Shown: in pieces, positions 12,026 to 20,765 of the stretch | Numbering within the stretch: the first letter of the stretch is position 1 | Layout: each line of letters begins with the position of its first letter | Source of the DNA: Planctomyces sp. | GTDB lineage: Bacteria > Planctomycetota > Planctomycetia > Planctomycetales > Planctomycetaceae | Length of the DNA: 35,707 bases | Direction of reading: 5' to 3' | Assembly: GCA_005798445.1 (NCBI GenBank) | Contig: SYJG01000397.1 | Span: forward strand, 1 to 35,707 | Position numbers and translations under genes: made by a program | The notes under the pieces: model-generated | Seen by the model: only the letters and a program-made list of their open reading frames with translations | Told to the model about the DNA's origin: nothing | Databases searched by the model: none

Positions 12026-14734
12026 CTATGGCCGATTGCGGCGTGTCGGTTTGAAGGTTGCGGCTCCGACGGGTTGAATGCCGGTTGGTCCTCGCAAGCT
12101 GTTGGACAGGGCTTGTTCTGCCAGTCCGCGCAGCCAGCGGTCGTGGGGGCTCATCCGCACGCACCAGTTGAGATGTTCCGAAGCCTCGGCGAATCGTTCT
12201 TGGCCCAGCAAGAAGGCTCCCAGCATTTTGCGAGCGGCAAAGGAAGTGCGGTCAATCTGAAATGCGTGGCGCAGACACGCTTCTGCATTGTCGGGGTCTT
12301 GCAGGCGGTTGTAGATCTCAGCGGCGGCGATCAGTTGGTCGATCGGCTGATCGCATCCCGGGTTCGTGAGTTCCTGCTTCAACGCCTCGGCATAGGCTCG
12401 TGCGATGACGGGGTAGCCCGGCAACGGCTGTTGATCGTTGAGGAAACGTGCCTCCAAGCGCTGTATCGCAGAAAGGTCCGGCTGCAAGTGGTCGAGAATG
12501 ACATTGGCCGGCAAGCTGCCGACCAGCAGTGCGAGAATTTGTTCTTGTGAGGACTGGTCTTGGTGAAACGCCGATTTCCAGGATTTGAGTGCCTCGTCGA
12601 TCTGCCCATTGAGCCATTGCTGGCGACCGACAGCAAACTGCACCGACGCGGACTGCGGGCGAACCAACAAGGCTTGTCGTAACAGGGCAGGGCCATGCTG
12701 AGCGTCGAGATCGTTGAGGAATCTCAGTTCTGCCAAGTGGACGTACGCCTGGCCTTGCAACGGGCAGAGCCGCACCGCCTGCTTGGCATGCCGAGCGGCG
12801 GCGACGAGGTACTTCAGATTCGCGCCGACGGCTCGTTCCAGCCATTCGTGCATTTCGTCGTTCGACTCGAATTGTGCCGCCAGCGCCGCATCTCGGATTT
12901 GCGACAACGACATCGGATCGTCGCTGTGCTGCTGCAAGTGATCGAACGCCGCCAAGTACGACGAAGCCAATCGCAATTGGGCTCGCGCCTGGGACGGGTT
13001 GAGTTTCACCGTGGCTCGTAACGCCGAAAGAAGTCGCTTGAACCGCGTGAGCCGCGTCGCTTCGAGATCCTCGGAATCGTCCGCATCCGCCGTAACGATC
13101 GGAGTTGGTCCCTTTTGCGGCATGGCGTGTCGGAGGTAGTCGAACCAATGCGGCTCGCTTTGTGCGAGTTGCTCCAATTGCGGAAATGCCCATGTCGAAC
13201 AACTTACCGCGATCGCTGCGGTGGCCAGTCCCAGCCAGTGCGGGATTGGCGTTCCTGGAGGGATCGCTTCCGTGACAGACGAGCCACCTGCACCACATGC
13301 GGACAATTGGTCCAGTCGCCGAGCACACGCGGCCAGCAGCAATGCGATGACCATCAAACCAGGGATGTACCACGAGAAGTCCACGGCGGCATGCACGACA
13401 TTCGCCGCCAAACTGGCCGAGACCGCCGCCGACAGTACTCGAATCCGAACATCCCCGCGCGAATTCAGCGCTCGCACACACCAGGTCGTGCAGCACGCCA
13501 CCCCCAGCAGAGCGAGCCCCAGTCCCAGCAATCCACACTCCGAGGCAACCTGCAAGTACGAGTTCTCCGCGTGCGTGAATTCGATGTCCACGAACGGGGG
13601 GTCGTAGTACATCGGGCACGCTTCCGCATGACTCCCCAAGCCGGTGCCAAACAACGGGAAGTCGCGCAGGATGTGCCAGTTCGCATTCCAGACGGCCAGC
13701 CGTTCATCGGACTCCCAGTTGTCGAGCCGATCCGAAACTTTGTCGTAGCCGAACATCAAAAACAGACTGCCCGCGACCAATGACATCCCCAGGAGTACAC
13801 CGACGACTCGGCCCGACAACCGCCGGGCGCGAAAGAGAAGTCCGAGCATTACGACCAACGAGACGCTCAAAGCGACCGTCCCGCCGCGCGATAGCGAGAA
13901 CAACACGGCGAAGACCAACACCCCCAGCAACAGCAGCAGTCCGCCCAGCAGCGTGTCGGAGTTGTTGCGAGCCGAGCGGCGGCCAAAGCTACTGGCCGTG
14001 ACCGATCGACCTTCCAGTGCTTGCAACACCCACCACAAGAGCGGAGCACATCCCATCGCCAAGAATTGTGCGAAGTGATTGCGATTCGTGAACGCGCCCT
14101 TCAAGCGGAGTCCGGCGGTTGTCATCGGGTAGTCGTAAAACCAAAAGAATTTCCCGTTACCGGTCAGCCATTGGATGACACCGAATAGAGCCATCAGTCC
14201 CGCCGACGCGGCGATCCATTTCAGCACGCGCTCGATGTCGCTGACTCGGCGCAATCGCTGCGTCGCGACGAAGAATAACGCGATGTAACTCAGCCCGACG
14301 ATCATTGACTGTCGCGTCTCGCCGACGTTCAGCGACAGCGTCTGCCAAGTTCCCAAAACACCCGCCGTGTCGGAATCGCCGGACCACAGCGGCAGCAGCT
14401 TGCCATGCTGAGGCGAGAGAAGATGCAACAGCGTGGGTGGCAGCGGAGTGACCTGCAACAGCCCAACTCCGATGACGGCCAACAGCAACGGCTCGATCCA
14501 TGTGACTGTCCACGATGGCTTGCGTCCGAAAAACAAACTGGCTGACCATGCAAGTGCCGCGACCGCCGCGCTTGCGGCCAACACGAATTGGCCCAGAGCG
14601 ATGCGGCCGCCCAACAGGCAGGGGACCACAAAGATGCACGCTGCTAGTGCGGTATCGATGATCCATTGGCAGCCGCGTTCGAGCGGTGAGATGGCCGAGT
14701 CGTCGTGAGGCAACGTGACGGCGGTGGCGTGCAT
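12026..14734 (-). CDS. O-antigen ligase/polymerase-like membrane protein with TPR domain
   Basis: Last gene of the exopolysaccharide operon, probably polymerising or transferring the glycan in the inner membrane. The first 490 or so residues contain about a dozen membrane segments. Within them, near residue 385, is the Wzy/ligase loop GTGLGSHAEACP followed by FTHAENSYLQVASECGLLGL, with the conserved HA-N-YLQ pattern. Residues about 560-900 form a soluble helical TPR-type domain (for example AAEIYNRLQDPDNAEACLRHAFQIDR). The frame is open further upstream, but those 23 codons come from hairpin element C; a GAGG box before the ATG at 14734 supports the shorter 902-residue form. The gene is 72 bases from the kinase gene and converges with the oxidoreductase gene at 10488-11828. 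Confidence 0.85.
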   Translation of the reverse strand: MHATAVTLPHDDSAISPLERGCQWIIDTALAACIFVVPCLLGGRIALGQFVLAASAAVAALAWSASLFFGRKPSWTVTWIEPLLLAVIGVGLLQVTPLPPTLLHLLSPQHGKLLPLWSGDSDTAGVLGTWQTLSLNVGETRQSMIVGLSYIALFFVATQRLRRVSDIERVLKWIAASAGLMALFGVIQWLTGNGKFFWFYDYPMTTAGLRLKGAFTNRNHFAQFLAMGCAPLLWWVLQALEGRSVTASSFGRRSARNNSDTLLGGLLLLLGVLVFAVLFSLSRGGTVALSVSLVVMLGLLFRARRLSGRVVGVLLGMSLVAGSLFLMFGYDKVSDRLDNWESDERLAVWNANWHILRDFPLFGTGLGSHAEACPMYYDPPFVDIEFTHAENSYLQVASECGLLGLGLALLGVACCTTWCVRALNSRGDVRIRVLSAAVSASLAANVVHAAVDFSWYIPGLMVIALLLAACARRLDQLSACGAGGSSVTEAIPPGTPIPHWLGLATAAIAVSCSTWAFPQLEQLAQSEPHWFDYLRHAMPQKGPTPIVTADADDSEDLEATRLTRFKRLLSALRATVKLNPSQARAQLRLASSYLAAFDHLQQHSDDPMSLSQIRDAALAAQFESNDEMHEWLERAVGANLKYLVAAARHAKQAVRLCPLQGQAYVHLAELRFLNDLDAQHGPALLRQALLVRPQSASVQFAVGRQQWLNGQIDEALKSWKSAFHQDQSSQEQILALLVGSLPANVILDHLQPDLSAIQRLEARFLNDQQPLPGYPVIARAYAEALKQELTNPGCDQPIDQLIAAAEIYNRLQDPDNAEACLRHAFQIDRTSFAARKMLGAFLLGQERFAEASEHLNWCVRMSPHDRWLRGLAEQALSNSLRGPTGIQPVGAATFKPTRRNRP

Positions 14735-14753
14735 GATGGACCTCACCTTGTAG

Positions 14754-14799
14754 AGCACGTTTTTAACGTGCTTCGGGACGGGCACGTTGAAAACGTGCC
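14754..14799. repeat. Element C, tandem hairpins between two exopolysaccharide genes
   Basis: Two adjacent hairpins. The first is AGCACGTT/AACGTGCT with loop TTT (14754-14772) and the second is GGCACGTT/AACGTGCC with loop GAA (14781-14799), followed by CCACGTT. They fill the 72-base gap between the kinase and polymerase genes. The second hairpin recurs with a compensated C-G to G-C swap at 29605-29623. Confidence 0.8.
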
Positions 14800-14806
14800 C
14801 CACGTT

Positions 14807-17143
14807 TCATGCCGCGCGTCGCAGCGGTTCAGATTCTTCAGTGACGAGTACTTCGACGTCGGCTTCGTGTTCCAGTTCCGCCTCGGCTGCGGCGCTGGCA
14901 TCATCGTGGCCATACCCGTAGCCATACCCATAGCCGTACCCATAGCCGTACCCGTATCCGTATCCGTAGTAATCTCCCGACGAACCGCTGGAGAGATGAT
15001 TGACCACGACACCCATCAGGTTGACTTCCACCGCCGCGAACGCTTCCGCCGCGCGGATCACCATGCGGCGGCGATTCTTGTCTGGGCGAACCACCAGCAC
15101 GGCACCATCCACCATGCGGCTGATGATGATCGGGTCCGCGACTGCGAGCACTGGTGGGGCGTCGATCAGAATTTGGTCGTAGCAGGTCTCCGCCCACGCC
15201 AGTAATTCGGAGAATCGTTCGCTGGTCAGTAACTCAGCGGGGTTACTGGGCCGCGAACCAGACGGGATGACGTCCAGTCCCGGAGTGATTTGAGTAAACA
15301 GATTGTCCGCGACGCTGGCCGCGATTGGCCGTTCGTCGCGCAGAACCTGCGAAAGACCTTGTTGACCCTTGAGCCCCAGCAGAGCGGTCAAACCGGGACG
15401 TCGCATGTCGGCGTCGATCAGCAATGTCCGTTTGCCCGATTGTGCGAACGCGACTGCGAGATTTGACATGACCGTTGTCTTGCCGTCTCCCGGCTCGGTG
15501 CTCGTCACCACGATTCGCTGAGCTTGCCGATCCGAGAACGAGATGGCCGTGCGTAGCGTGCGGAACGCTTCGGTTTCGACGCCATTGGGCTTCGCATGGC
15601 ATTGTATGGTGTCGGCTCCGGTGCCGCCGGTCGGCTCCATCGCACGCACCATCGCCAGCACCGGCACGCCAAGTTGCATGCGCAATTCATCCGGCGAACG
15701 GAACCGGTCGTCCAGCAAATCGAGCAGGTAGATCAGTCCCAATCCGCCACCGACTCCCAGCACAAAGCAGACGGCGATCACCAGCACCAAGCGTGGAGAC
15801 GACGGCAACTTGGCCGCCTTCGGCAGCTTGTTCAAATCGACTTTGATCCCTTCGTCGCCGACCAGTTGCAGATGCTCGATCAATTTGAGCAGCGAGTCGT
15901 CCTTGGCCTGCAATCGTTTGCGGTCCATCTCGACGATGCTCAGCTTGGACATCATCGTGTTGTGGTTGACGGCTTCCGCTTTTTCGAGATCGAACTGTTG
16001 TTGCAGCGTTTGCTGGCGCGACATCGCGAGTTGGTAGCGTTGGCGAGCCATCCCCAATAACTGCGGTCCCAGTTCGGTCGAGTTCACCGCCAGGTTCTTC
16101 TTGGCACGCTGGAAGTAGCTGGTGACGATTTCCTCCTGGGTGCGAATCCGTTGAGCCAAATCCAACAACTCCAGGTTGTTGTCTCCGAGGATCGTCCGCT
16201 TCTCGTTCCAGTCGTCACGGAGTTGCTGCAGGTCCTCATTCATTCTGGCGACCGCCCAAGCGTCTTGTTCGCCGAGCCCCATTTGCTTGGCGAGAATCGA
16301 TGCTCCCAGAGACTCGACCGCCTGAAACAACAACTGTTGCAAGTCCTGGCCAGTTCGTGCGGCTTGCTCAACCGATTGCAGAAGGGACCAAGCATCCAAC
16401 GTCACGCGTTCCGCTTCCATCAGCGACTTGTTCAACTCCACCAGTCGCAGGCTGAGCAGGCTCGTGCTCTTCCCTTCCGGGTCGAAGATGCTTCCGGATT
16501 GGAATTGCAAGTCCAAGAATTCTTGATTCTTTTCGGCCAGCTTGCGGCCGGTCTCCTCTTTTTCCTCGGTCAGTCGCTGGATGTCTTCGAGCGTCTGGTT
16601 GCCGTAGCTTCGATTGATGTTGTTGATGTACTCGGTGACGATCCTTTGGACGATGAAGGCCGCCACTTTCGGGCTGCGCGAACGGTAGCGAACGTCGATC
16701 AGCGTCGTGCCACGTTCGTTGGTGACGGTCACATTGTTCTTCAAAGCGGTCGGCCAGACTTCGGGAGCGATCCCCTCAAAATCAATGCAGTACTCTTTCG
16801 GTAAGTCTTCCAACGCCGCACTGAGCACTCGATCGCCGGACATGATACGTTGGTAGGTGGACATCATCTGAAAGACGGCGTTGCTGGACTGGCCGGACAA
16901 TTGCTCGGACGTCAGCGTGTTGTGATCACGTTCGCTCTGTACGATTCGGACCTGAGCGTGAGCGTCATAGAGCCGAGTCGCGGTGAGGTAGTACGCTGTG
17001 CCCAGCGCAGCACTGATCAGCAGTGCGGCCACCAATGTGCCGCGGCGAACGCGCACGGCGTGCAGGAAGCGGATCATCCCCGCGACCACGTTGGCCGAGT
17101 TCAGAATTGTTGCCGCTGTGGACTGTTGCGGATCAAGATTCAT
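14807..17143 (-). CDS. Wzc-like chain-length determinant / BY-kinase with Tyr-Gly tail
   Basis: Exopolysaccharide co-polymerase fused to a bacterial tyrosine kinase; in Wzc-type proteins, cycles of tail-tyrosine phosphorylation control polymer assembly. The 778 residues run in order: membrane segment 1 (about 40-60), a long periplasmic coiled-coil region (about 90-430), membrane segment 2 (about 455-478), then the kinase. Kinase motifs are Walker A STEPGDGKTT (about 547-556), Walker A' LLIDADMRRP (about 571-580) and Walker B ILIDAPPVLAVAD (about 655-667). The tail holds Tyr followed by ten Tyr-Gly units (residues 725-745), then an acidic end. That regular repeat is unusual; other BY-kinases have irregular tyrosine clusters. 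Second gene of the operon, 88 bases after the export protein. Confidence 0.92.
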   Translation of the reverse strand: MNLDPQQSTAATILNSANVVAGMIRFLHAVRVRRGTLVAALLISAALGTAYYLTATRLYDAHAQVRIVQSERDHNTLTSEQLSGQSSNAVFQMMSTYQRIMSGDRVLSAALEDLPKEYCIDFEGIAPEVWPTALKNNVTVTNERGTTLIDVRYRSRSPKVAAFIVQRIVTEYINNINRSYGNQTLEDIQRLTEEKEETGRKLAEKNQEFLDLQFQSGSIFDPEGKSTSLLSLRLVELNKSLMEAERVTLDAWSLLQSVEQAARTGQDLQQLLFQAVESLGASILAKQMGLGEQDAWAVARMNEDLQQLRDDWNEKRTILGDNNLELLDLAQRIRTQEEIVTSYFQRAKKNLAVNSTELGPQLLGMARQRYQLAMSRQQTLQQQFDLEKAEAVNHNTMMSKLSIVEMDRKRLQAKDDSLLKLIEHLQLVGDEGIKVDLNKLPKAAKLPSSPRLVLVIAVCFVLGVGGGLGLIYLLDLLDDRFRSPDELRMQLGVPVLAMVRAMEPTGGTGADTIQCHAKPNGVETEAFRTLRTAISFSDRQAQRIVVTSTEPGDGKTTVMSNLAVAFAQSGKRTLLIDADMRRPGLTALLGLKGQQGLSQVLRDERPIAASVADNLFTQITPGLDVIPSGSRPSNPAELLTSERFSELLAWAETCYDQILIDAPPVLAVADPIIISRMVDGAVLVVRPDKNRRRMVIRAAEAFAAVEVNLMGVVVNHLSSGSSGDYYGYGYGYGYGYGYGYGYGYGHDDASAAAEAELEHEADVEVLVTEESEPLRRAA
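14909..14971. repeat. 6-base tandem repeat coding the Tyr-Gly tail
   Basis: Sixty-three bases made of alternating Tyr and Gly codons read on the minus strand: ten glycine and eleven tyrosine codons. Tyrosine codons mix TAT and TAC, and glycine codons mix GGC, GGG and GGA. The mix shows the repeat is not freshly slipped DNA, yet its period makes copy-number change likely. Confidence 0.9.
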
Positions 17144-17153
17144 GTCGCAAACC

Positions 17154-17230
17154 AGGGGTTGGGGGTTGGGGATGAGGGGTTGGGGGCGTGGGCTTTGTTG
17201 CTAACCCCTCACACCTAATCCCTAACCCCT
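17154..17230. repeat. Element D: heptad-phased inverted repeat, G-quadruplex-capable
   Basis: Eleven 7-base units in one unbroken phase. The left half is AGGGGTT, GGGGGTT, GGGGATG, AGGGGTT, GGGGGCG; the right half has AACCCCT, CACACCT, AATCCCT, AACCCCT, roughly the inverse of the left. Five runs of four or five G lie within about 33 bases on the plus strand, enough for a G-quadruplex. It fills the gap between the export-protein gene and the kinase gene. Confidence 0.8.
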
Positions 17231-17231
17231 A

Positions 17232-18395
17232 CTAAAAGAACGCTCCCAACGACGCACCGACGCCGAAGCGGATCAACATGATCGAATCGAGCAGCACGGT
17301 CGTTGGAGTTTGCTCCACGGAGACGGTGTCTCCGGGAGCGAGTAACAGGTTCATCATTTCGCCGTTCCGCTTCGCTTCGCGGATGCTGGTTTCAATGACC
17401 TTCGGTTGCTGCTGATTCGGAAGCTGACGCACAATGAAGACTTTGTTGGCCGCTTTGTTCGAGGTGCCATTCGCCAACGCGATGGCGTCGAGCAGTCGCA
17501 GTTCTTCGCCGACGGGATACTCGTAGCGGTCGGGCTTGTTGACCAAGCCAACGACTCGAATCGCTTCAGGATCGCGTCGCTCGACATTCACCGTCGCGCC
17601 ATCTTGCAGGTTGTAGGAACCTCCGGTCCCTTTTGTGGCGGAGACGAGATCAACGCGAAACGCCGAGGGTGCACTGTTGGTCCTGACTGCCGTCCCCAGT
17701 GAGTGACCGACTTGAGTGATGTCGCCCGAGTTGCCGAAGCCACCAGCGATCCGATCCGGTTGAATCGCGCTCCCACCGTGAGGGTTCCGCACATCGACGA
17801 CTGTCCCGGCGTCATCAGCGAGCCCACCGGCCGCGACCAATGCTGTGAAGAGATCAGAACTGCCGCGCGGCAGGTTGACGGGGCCTGGACTTTTCACCGC
17901 TCCGATGACGCGAACCATGTTCGTTCGCTGTTTTTTCATCGAAACGGTGACTTGCGGCGAGCGATAGATCTGCCGCTGAATGCAAGTGGCCGCGATGGCG
18001 GACTCGGCGGTCGGCAAGTCCAAGCCGCGAACCGGCACCTCGCCGATGTTCACAAGCAAAATCGCTCCTGCCTCGTTCACGCGCGGCTGCATCACCGGCG
18101 GGTTGTACTTGGTGTTCAAGCCCACGAGGATCTGCACTTCCAGGATGTCGCCGTAATCGATGATCTCGTTGTTGTAGGCCACCGTCGTTAGCCCGGAGAG
18201 GTCGAGCTTTTTCGTGTTGGCGACGTGCGGAGCCTGCAAATTCGCTGGCAGATCGCCAGCCTGGTAGATGTCTCGCGAGACGCAGCCGCTCAATCCGATC
18301 ATCACAAACAACGAAGCCTGAGCGACGAAAAACCGCCACTGCAAACGACGAAATCGCACAGACAAAGCCGACGAATCGCGACCAACGTGGGTCAT
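17232..18395 (-). CDS. Wza-like polysaccharide export lipoprotein
   Basis: Outer-membrane export protein of the polysaccharide biosynthesis/export family, first gene of the exopolysaccharide operon. The 387 residues have a lipoprotein signal peptide with lipobox LSGC (Cys38). The polysaccharide-export domain follows (YNNEIIDYGDILEVQILVGL, then VNEAGAILLVNIGEVPVRGL), with SLBB-like beta-grasp segments (MVRVIGAVKSPGPVNLPRGS and IRVVGLVNKPDRYEYPVGEE). It should form the channel that works with the Wzc-like protein encoded next. The C-terminal segment TTVLLDSIMLIRFGVGASLG may be the outer-membrane helix. The ATG at 18395 has AAAGG eight bases upstream. Upstream is a 699-base divergent gap shared with nusA. 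Confidence 0.9.
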   Translation of the reverse strand: MTHVGRDSSALSVRFRRLQWRFFVAQASLFVMIGLSGCVSRDIYQAGDLPANLQAPHVANTKKLDLSGLTTVAYNNEIIDYGDILEVQILVGLNTKYNPPVMQPRVNEAGAILLVNIGEVPVRGLDLPTAESAIAATCIQRQIYRSPQVTVSMKKQRTNMVRVIGAVKSPGPVNLPRGSSDLFTALVAAGGLADDAGTVVDVRNPHGGSAIQPDRIAGGFGNSGDITQVGHSLGTAVRTNSAPSAFRVDLVSATKGTGGSYNLQDGATVNVERRDPEAIRVVGLVNKPDRYEYPVGEELRLLDAIALANGTSNKAANKVFIVRQLPNQQQPKVIETSIREAKRNGEMMNLLLAPGDTVSVEQTPTTVLLDSIMLIRFGVGASLGAFF

Positions 18396-18503
18396 CGAGA
18401 GGGCCTTTCAGGAGACAGGAACACAAACGGTGGGAGCGGACAGGAAGGGAATTGACGGAGGGATTGCCGCTGACGGGCAATGTCGAAATTGGAAGGGGCG
18501 CGG

Positions 18504-18533
18504 ACAGTACGACGGCTCCGCGAAATGGGTCAA
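18504..18533 (-). promoter_or_regulatory. Candidate promoter of the exopolysaccharide operon
   Basis: Read on the minus strand: TTGACC (18528-18533), an 18-base spacer, then TACTGT (18504-18509), about 110 bases before the export-protein start. The -35 is close to consensus and the -10 is poor, so this is only a candidate. Confidence 0.25.
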
Positions 18534-18723
18534 GACAGAATTGGCGCTCGGAATTTGGTCCGCCGTGGCGAATTTTGTGAGGCTCCTATCGCGACTCCAT
18601 AGAGTCCAAACCGCCGAGAAGCAGTTCGAGGCGAGGTTGCGTCTGCACTTCCTCCGAAGATCGGGAATGACCAAGTGCCAGGCTGTTTTTCGAGTCAGAC
18701 ACCGTCACAGATCAGCGTGCTCC

Positions 18724-18752
18724 TTGACAGTGTATGTGGTCAAAACTAATGT
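18724..18752 (+). promoter_or_regulatory. Candidate promoter upstream of nusA
   Basis: A perfect TTGACA (18724-18729), a 17-base spacer and TAATGT (18747-18752). It would give a leader of about 335 bases before nusA. The -35 and spacing are good and the -10 is weak. Confidence 0.35.
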
Positions 18753-18839
18753 CACCGCCCCGCTCAGCAGGATGGGGGCGTTTAGGCCGTCGAAGGTCGT
18801 CTCGCAAACGACTTTGGACACCTCGACACTGTTCTGGTT

Positions 18840-18883
18840 TTTGGCAGCACCGCGTACTGTTTGGAAATTTGGCAGCACCGCGT
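18840..18883. repeat. 16-base direct repeat in the nusA leader
   Basis: TTTGGCAGCACCGCGT occurs exactly at 18840-18855 and again at 18868-18883, 28 bases apart (start to start). It lies between the candidate promoter and nusA, and could be a protein-binding site or part of a repeat element. Confidence 0.6.
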
Positions 18884-19094
18884 GAGGTCGTCGATGATGT
18901 AGACGTGTCGGTTCAGGGACGTTCGCCGGGATTTCTTGGCTTCGTCTTTCGATGGCTGGCCTTCGTGGCTGAGTCCGTTGTCGCTCGCGGCAACGGCGAG
19001 AGAAGTGGGTCTCGTGCCCGCTTTTTTTGTTTCGGGATCGTGCGAAGTCTGACTCCAAAGGGGGCCATTTCAATCGGTCACGGCGGAGCAAGAC

Positions 19095-20666
19095 ATGAGT
19101 GGCCAAAGTGGATCGAATGACAAGAGCGACGCAGTTAACCCTCCCGAGAAGAAACGTCGTGCGAATCCACCTAAACAGCATGGACCGGAAGACGATGCGA
19201 AACGTCGCGTGGGGAAAGAGCGTCGTGCTGAGATGCAGGACGACGGTCGCGGCGAAAGGAACAGTATGAACGGGGCGGACGTCCTTCGATTCGTCGATGC
19301 GCTGCATCGCGACCGGAATATCGACAAGTCCATTGTCTTCGAGGCTCTGGAACAGGCGGTGTTGTCGGCGGCGAAGAAGCATTATGGCGAAGACTTTGAG
19401 GTCACGGTCGCTATTGACCCGGTCAGCGGCAAACCCACCGTGCTGTGTAACGGCAAGGAAATTGAGCCGGACATGCTGGGGGAGATTCTGGGGCGTATTT
19501 CGTCGCAGACCGCCAAGCAAGTGCTGATGCAGCGCATCCGCGAAGCGGAGCGCGATTCCATTTTCGACGAGTACGAAGATTTGAAAGGCCAGCTCGTCAC
19601 GGGCACGATCACGCGGTTTGAGGGTGGATCGGCGCTCGTCGCGCTTGGCAAGATCGATGGCTTTCTGCCGAAGAGTGAACAGATTCCTGGCGAGTCGCAT
19701 CGGATGAGTGAGCGGATTCGAGCCGTTGTGATCGAGGTTCGCAAAGCCGGCAGCCGCGTGAAGATCATTCTGTCGCGGACGCATCCCGATCTCGTGTTGG
19801 AACTCTTCAAGACGGAAATTCCGGAAGTCGCCGAGGGGATTATCGAAGTTCGTTCGCTGGCTCGCGAGGCGGGCTATCGTTCCAAGGTCGCGGTGTCTTG
19901 TTCCGACACGAAGATCGACTGTGTCGGTGCCTGTGTCGGTGTGCGCGGAGCACGCATCAAGAATATCGTTGATGAGTTGGCGGGAGAGCGAATCGACATC
20001 GTGCGCTGGAACGATTCGTTGCAGGTGCTCGTGCCGAACGCGATGCAGCCGGCGGAAGTCGAAGACGTGATTCTCTGTCCGATGCTCGGCCGAGTGATCG
20101 TGCTGGTGCGAGAAGATCAGCTCTCGCTGGCGATTGGAAAGCGCGGACAAAACGTACGGTTGGCGTCAAAACTCGTCGGCTGGGATATCGAGGTGATGAC
20201 TCGTGACGAGTTGAATGAGCAGCTCGAGAAGTCGGTCGCCGCGTTCTCGCAGGTGCCGCACATCACCGAAGAATTGGCTGAGAGTCTGGTTTCTCAGGGC
20301 TTCTTTAGCTTCTACGACTTGTCGGTCATTGAGCCGGACCAATTGGAAGAAATGAGCGGGCTGAACTCGGAGCAGGTGGACGAGATCGTTGCCTACGCCG
20401 ACATTGAAAGCGAAAAACAAGAAATCGAAGACAACCGCCGCAAAGCGGAAATGAAACTGCAAAGAGAGATTGACGCGCGAACCGCGGCGGAAACACCTGC
20501 GAAAGAGAACACGCCCACTCCGGACGAAATCACGGAAGCCGCTCCGGCGGCGGAAGTCGGGGCCGATGGGAATCATTCGACCGTTGAGGAGTCCACGCCT
20601 GCCGTTTTGGAATCAGAGTCAGCCACGAATCCGGAATCCGAGCCTCCCGCTCAGGTCGCTGAATAA
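19095..20666 (+). CDS. nusA: Transcription termination/antitermination factor NusA
   Basis: RNA-polymerase-binding factor that governs pausing, termination and antitermination. Domains in order: a charged N-terminal extension (1-57), the NusA N-terminal domain ([20 protein letters not shown], about 58-180), an S1 domain ([18 protein letters not shown]), and two KH domains ([40 protein letters not shown]). A helix-hairpin-helix segment follows ([20 protein letters not shown]), then a glutamate/proline-rich tail of about 80 residues. Two starts compete: ATG 19095 with GGAG six bases ahead, and ATG 19266 with AAAGGA just upstream, which matches where most NusA proteins begin. The extension between them reads as plausible coding sequence, rich in Lys, Arg and Asp, so I keep the long form. 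It heads nusA-infB-rbfA. Confidence 0.95.
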   Translation: MSGQSGSNDKSDAVNPPEKKRRANPPKQHGPEDDAKRRVGKERRAEMQDDGRGERNSMNGADVLRFVDALHRDRNIDKSIVFEALEQAVLSAAKKHYGEDFEVTVAIDPVSGKPTVLCNGKEIEPDMLGEILGRISSQTAKQVLMQRIREAERDSIFDEYEDLKGQLVTGTITRFEGGSALVALGKIDGFLPKSEQIPGESHRMSERIRAVVIEVRKAGSRVKIILSRTHPDLVLELFKTEIPEVAEGIIEVRSLAREAGYRSKVAVSCSDTKIDCVGACVGVRGARIKNIVDELAGERIDIVRWNDSLQVLVPNAMQPAEVEDVILCPMLGRVIVLVREDQLSLAIGKRGQNVRLASKLVGWDIEVMTRDELNEQLEKSVAAFSQVPHITEELAESLVSQGFFSFYDLSVIEPDQLEEMSGLNSEQVDEIVAYADIESEKQEIEDNRRKAEMKLQREIDARTAAETPAKENTPTPDEITEAAPAAEVGADGNHSTVEESTPAVLESESATNPESEPPAQVAE

Positions 20667-20765
20667 TGAAGCGAGCTGAGCACAACTTGTTTGATCGCCG
20701 CTTCGCGCGAGAGACGTCTCGCACGCGGCCATGTGTCCTTCGTCTTTTCAACACCGAGGAATCCT

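Larger units (their letters stand above)
18396..19094. other. 699-base divergent spacer
   Basis: Gap between the exopolysaccharide operon and nusA. It contains the two candidate promoters and the 16-base direct repeat. Open frames here have no recognisable product. No rimP-like gene was found, although rimP precedes nusA in many bacteria. A GGAG box lies six bases before the ATG at 19095. Confidence 0.5.

Noticed and set aside
12318..13619. A 433-codon frame overlapping the polymerase-like gene in another frame
   Set aside because: The true frame has membrane segments and the ligase loop; this one is basic and featureless.
14735..14803. 23-codon N-terminal extension of the polymerase-like protein
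   Set aside because: It is translated hairpin element C, and a ribosome-binding box supports the ATG at 14734.
18705..20150. A 481-codon minus-strand frame opposite nusA
   Set aside because: nusA domains are unmistakable on the other strand; the antisense product has no recognisable domain and biased shadow composition.
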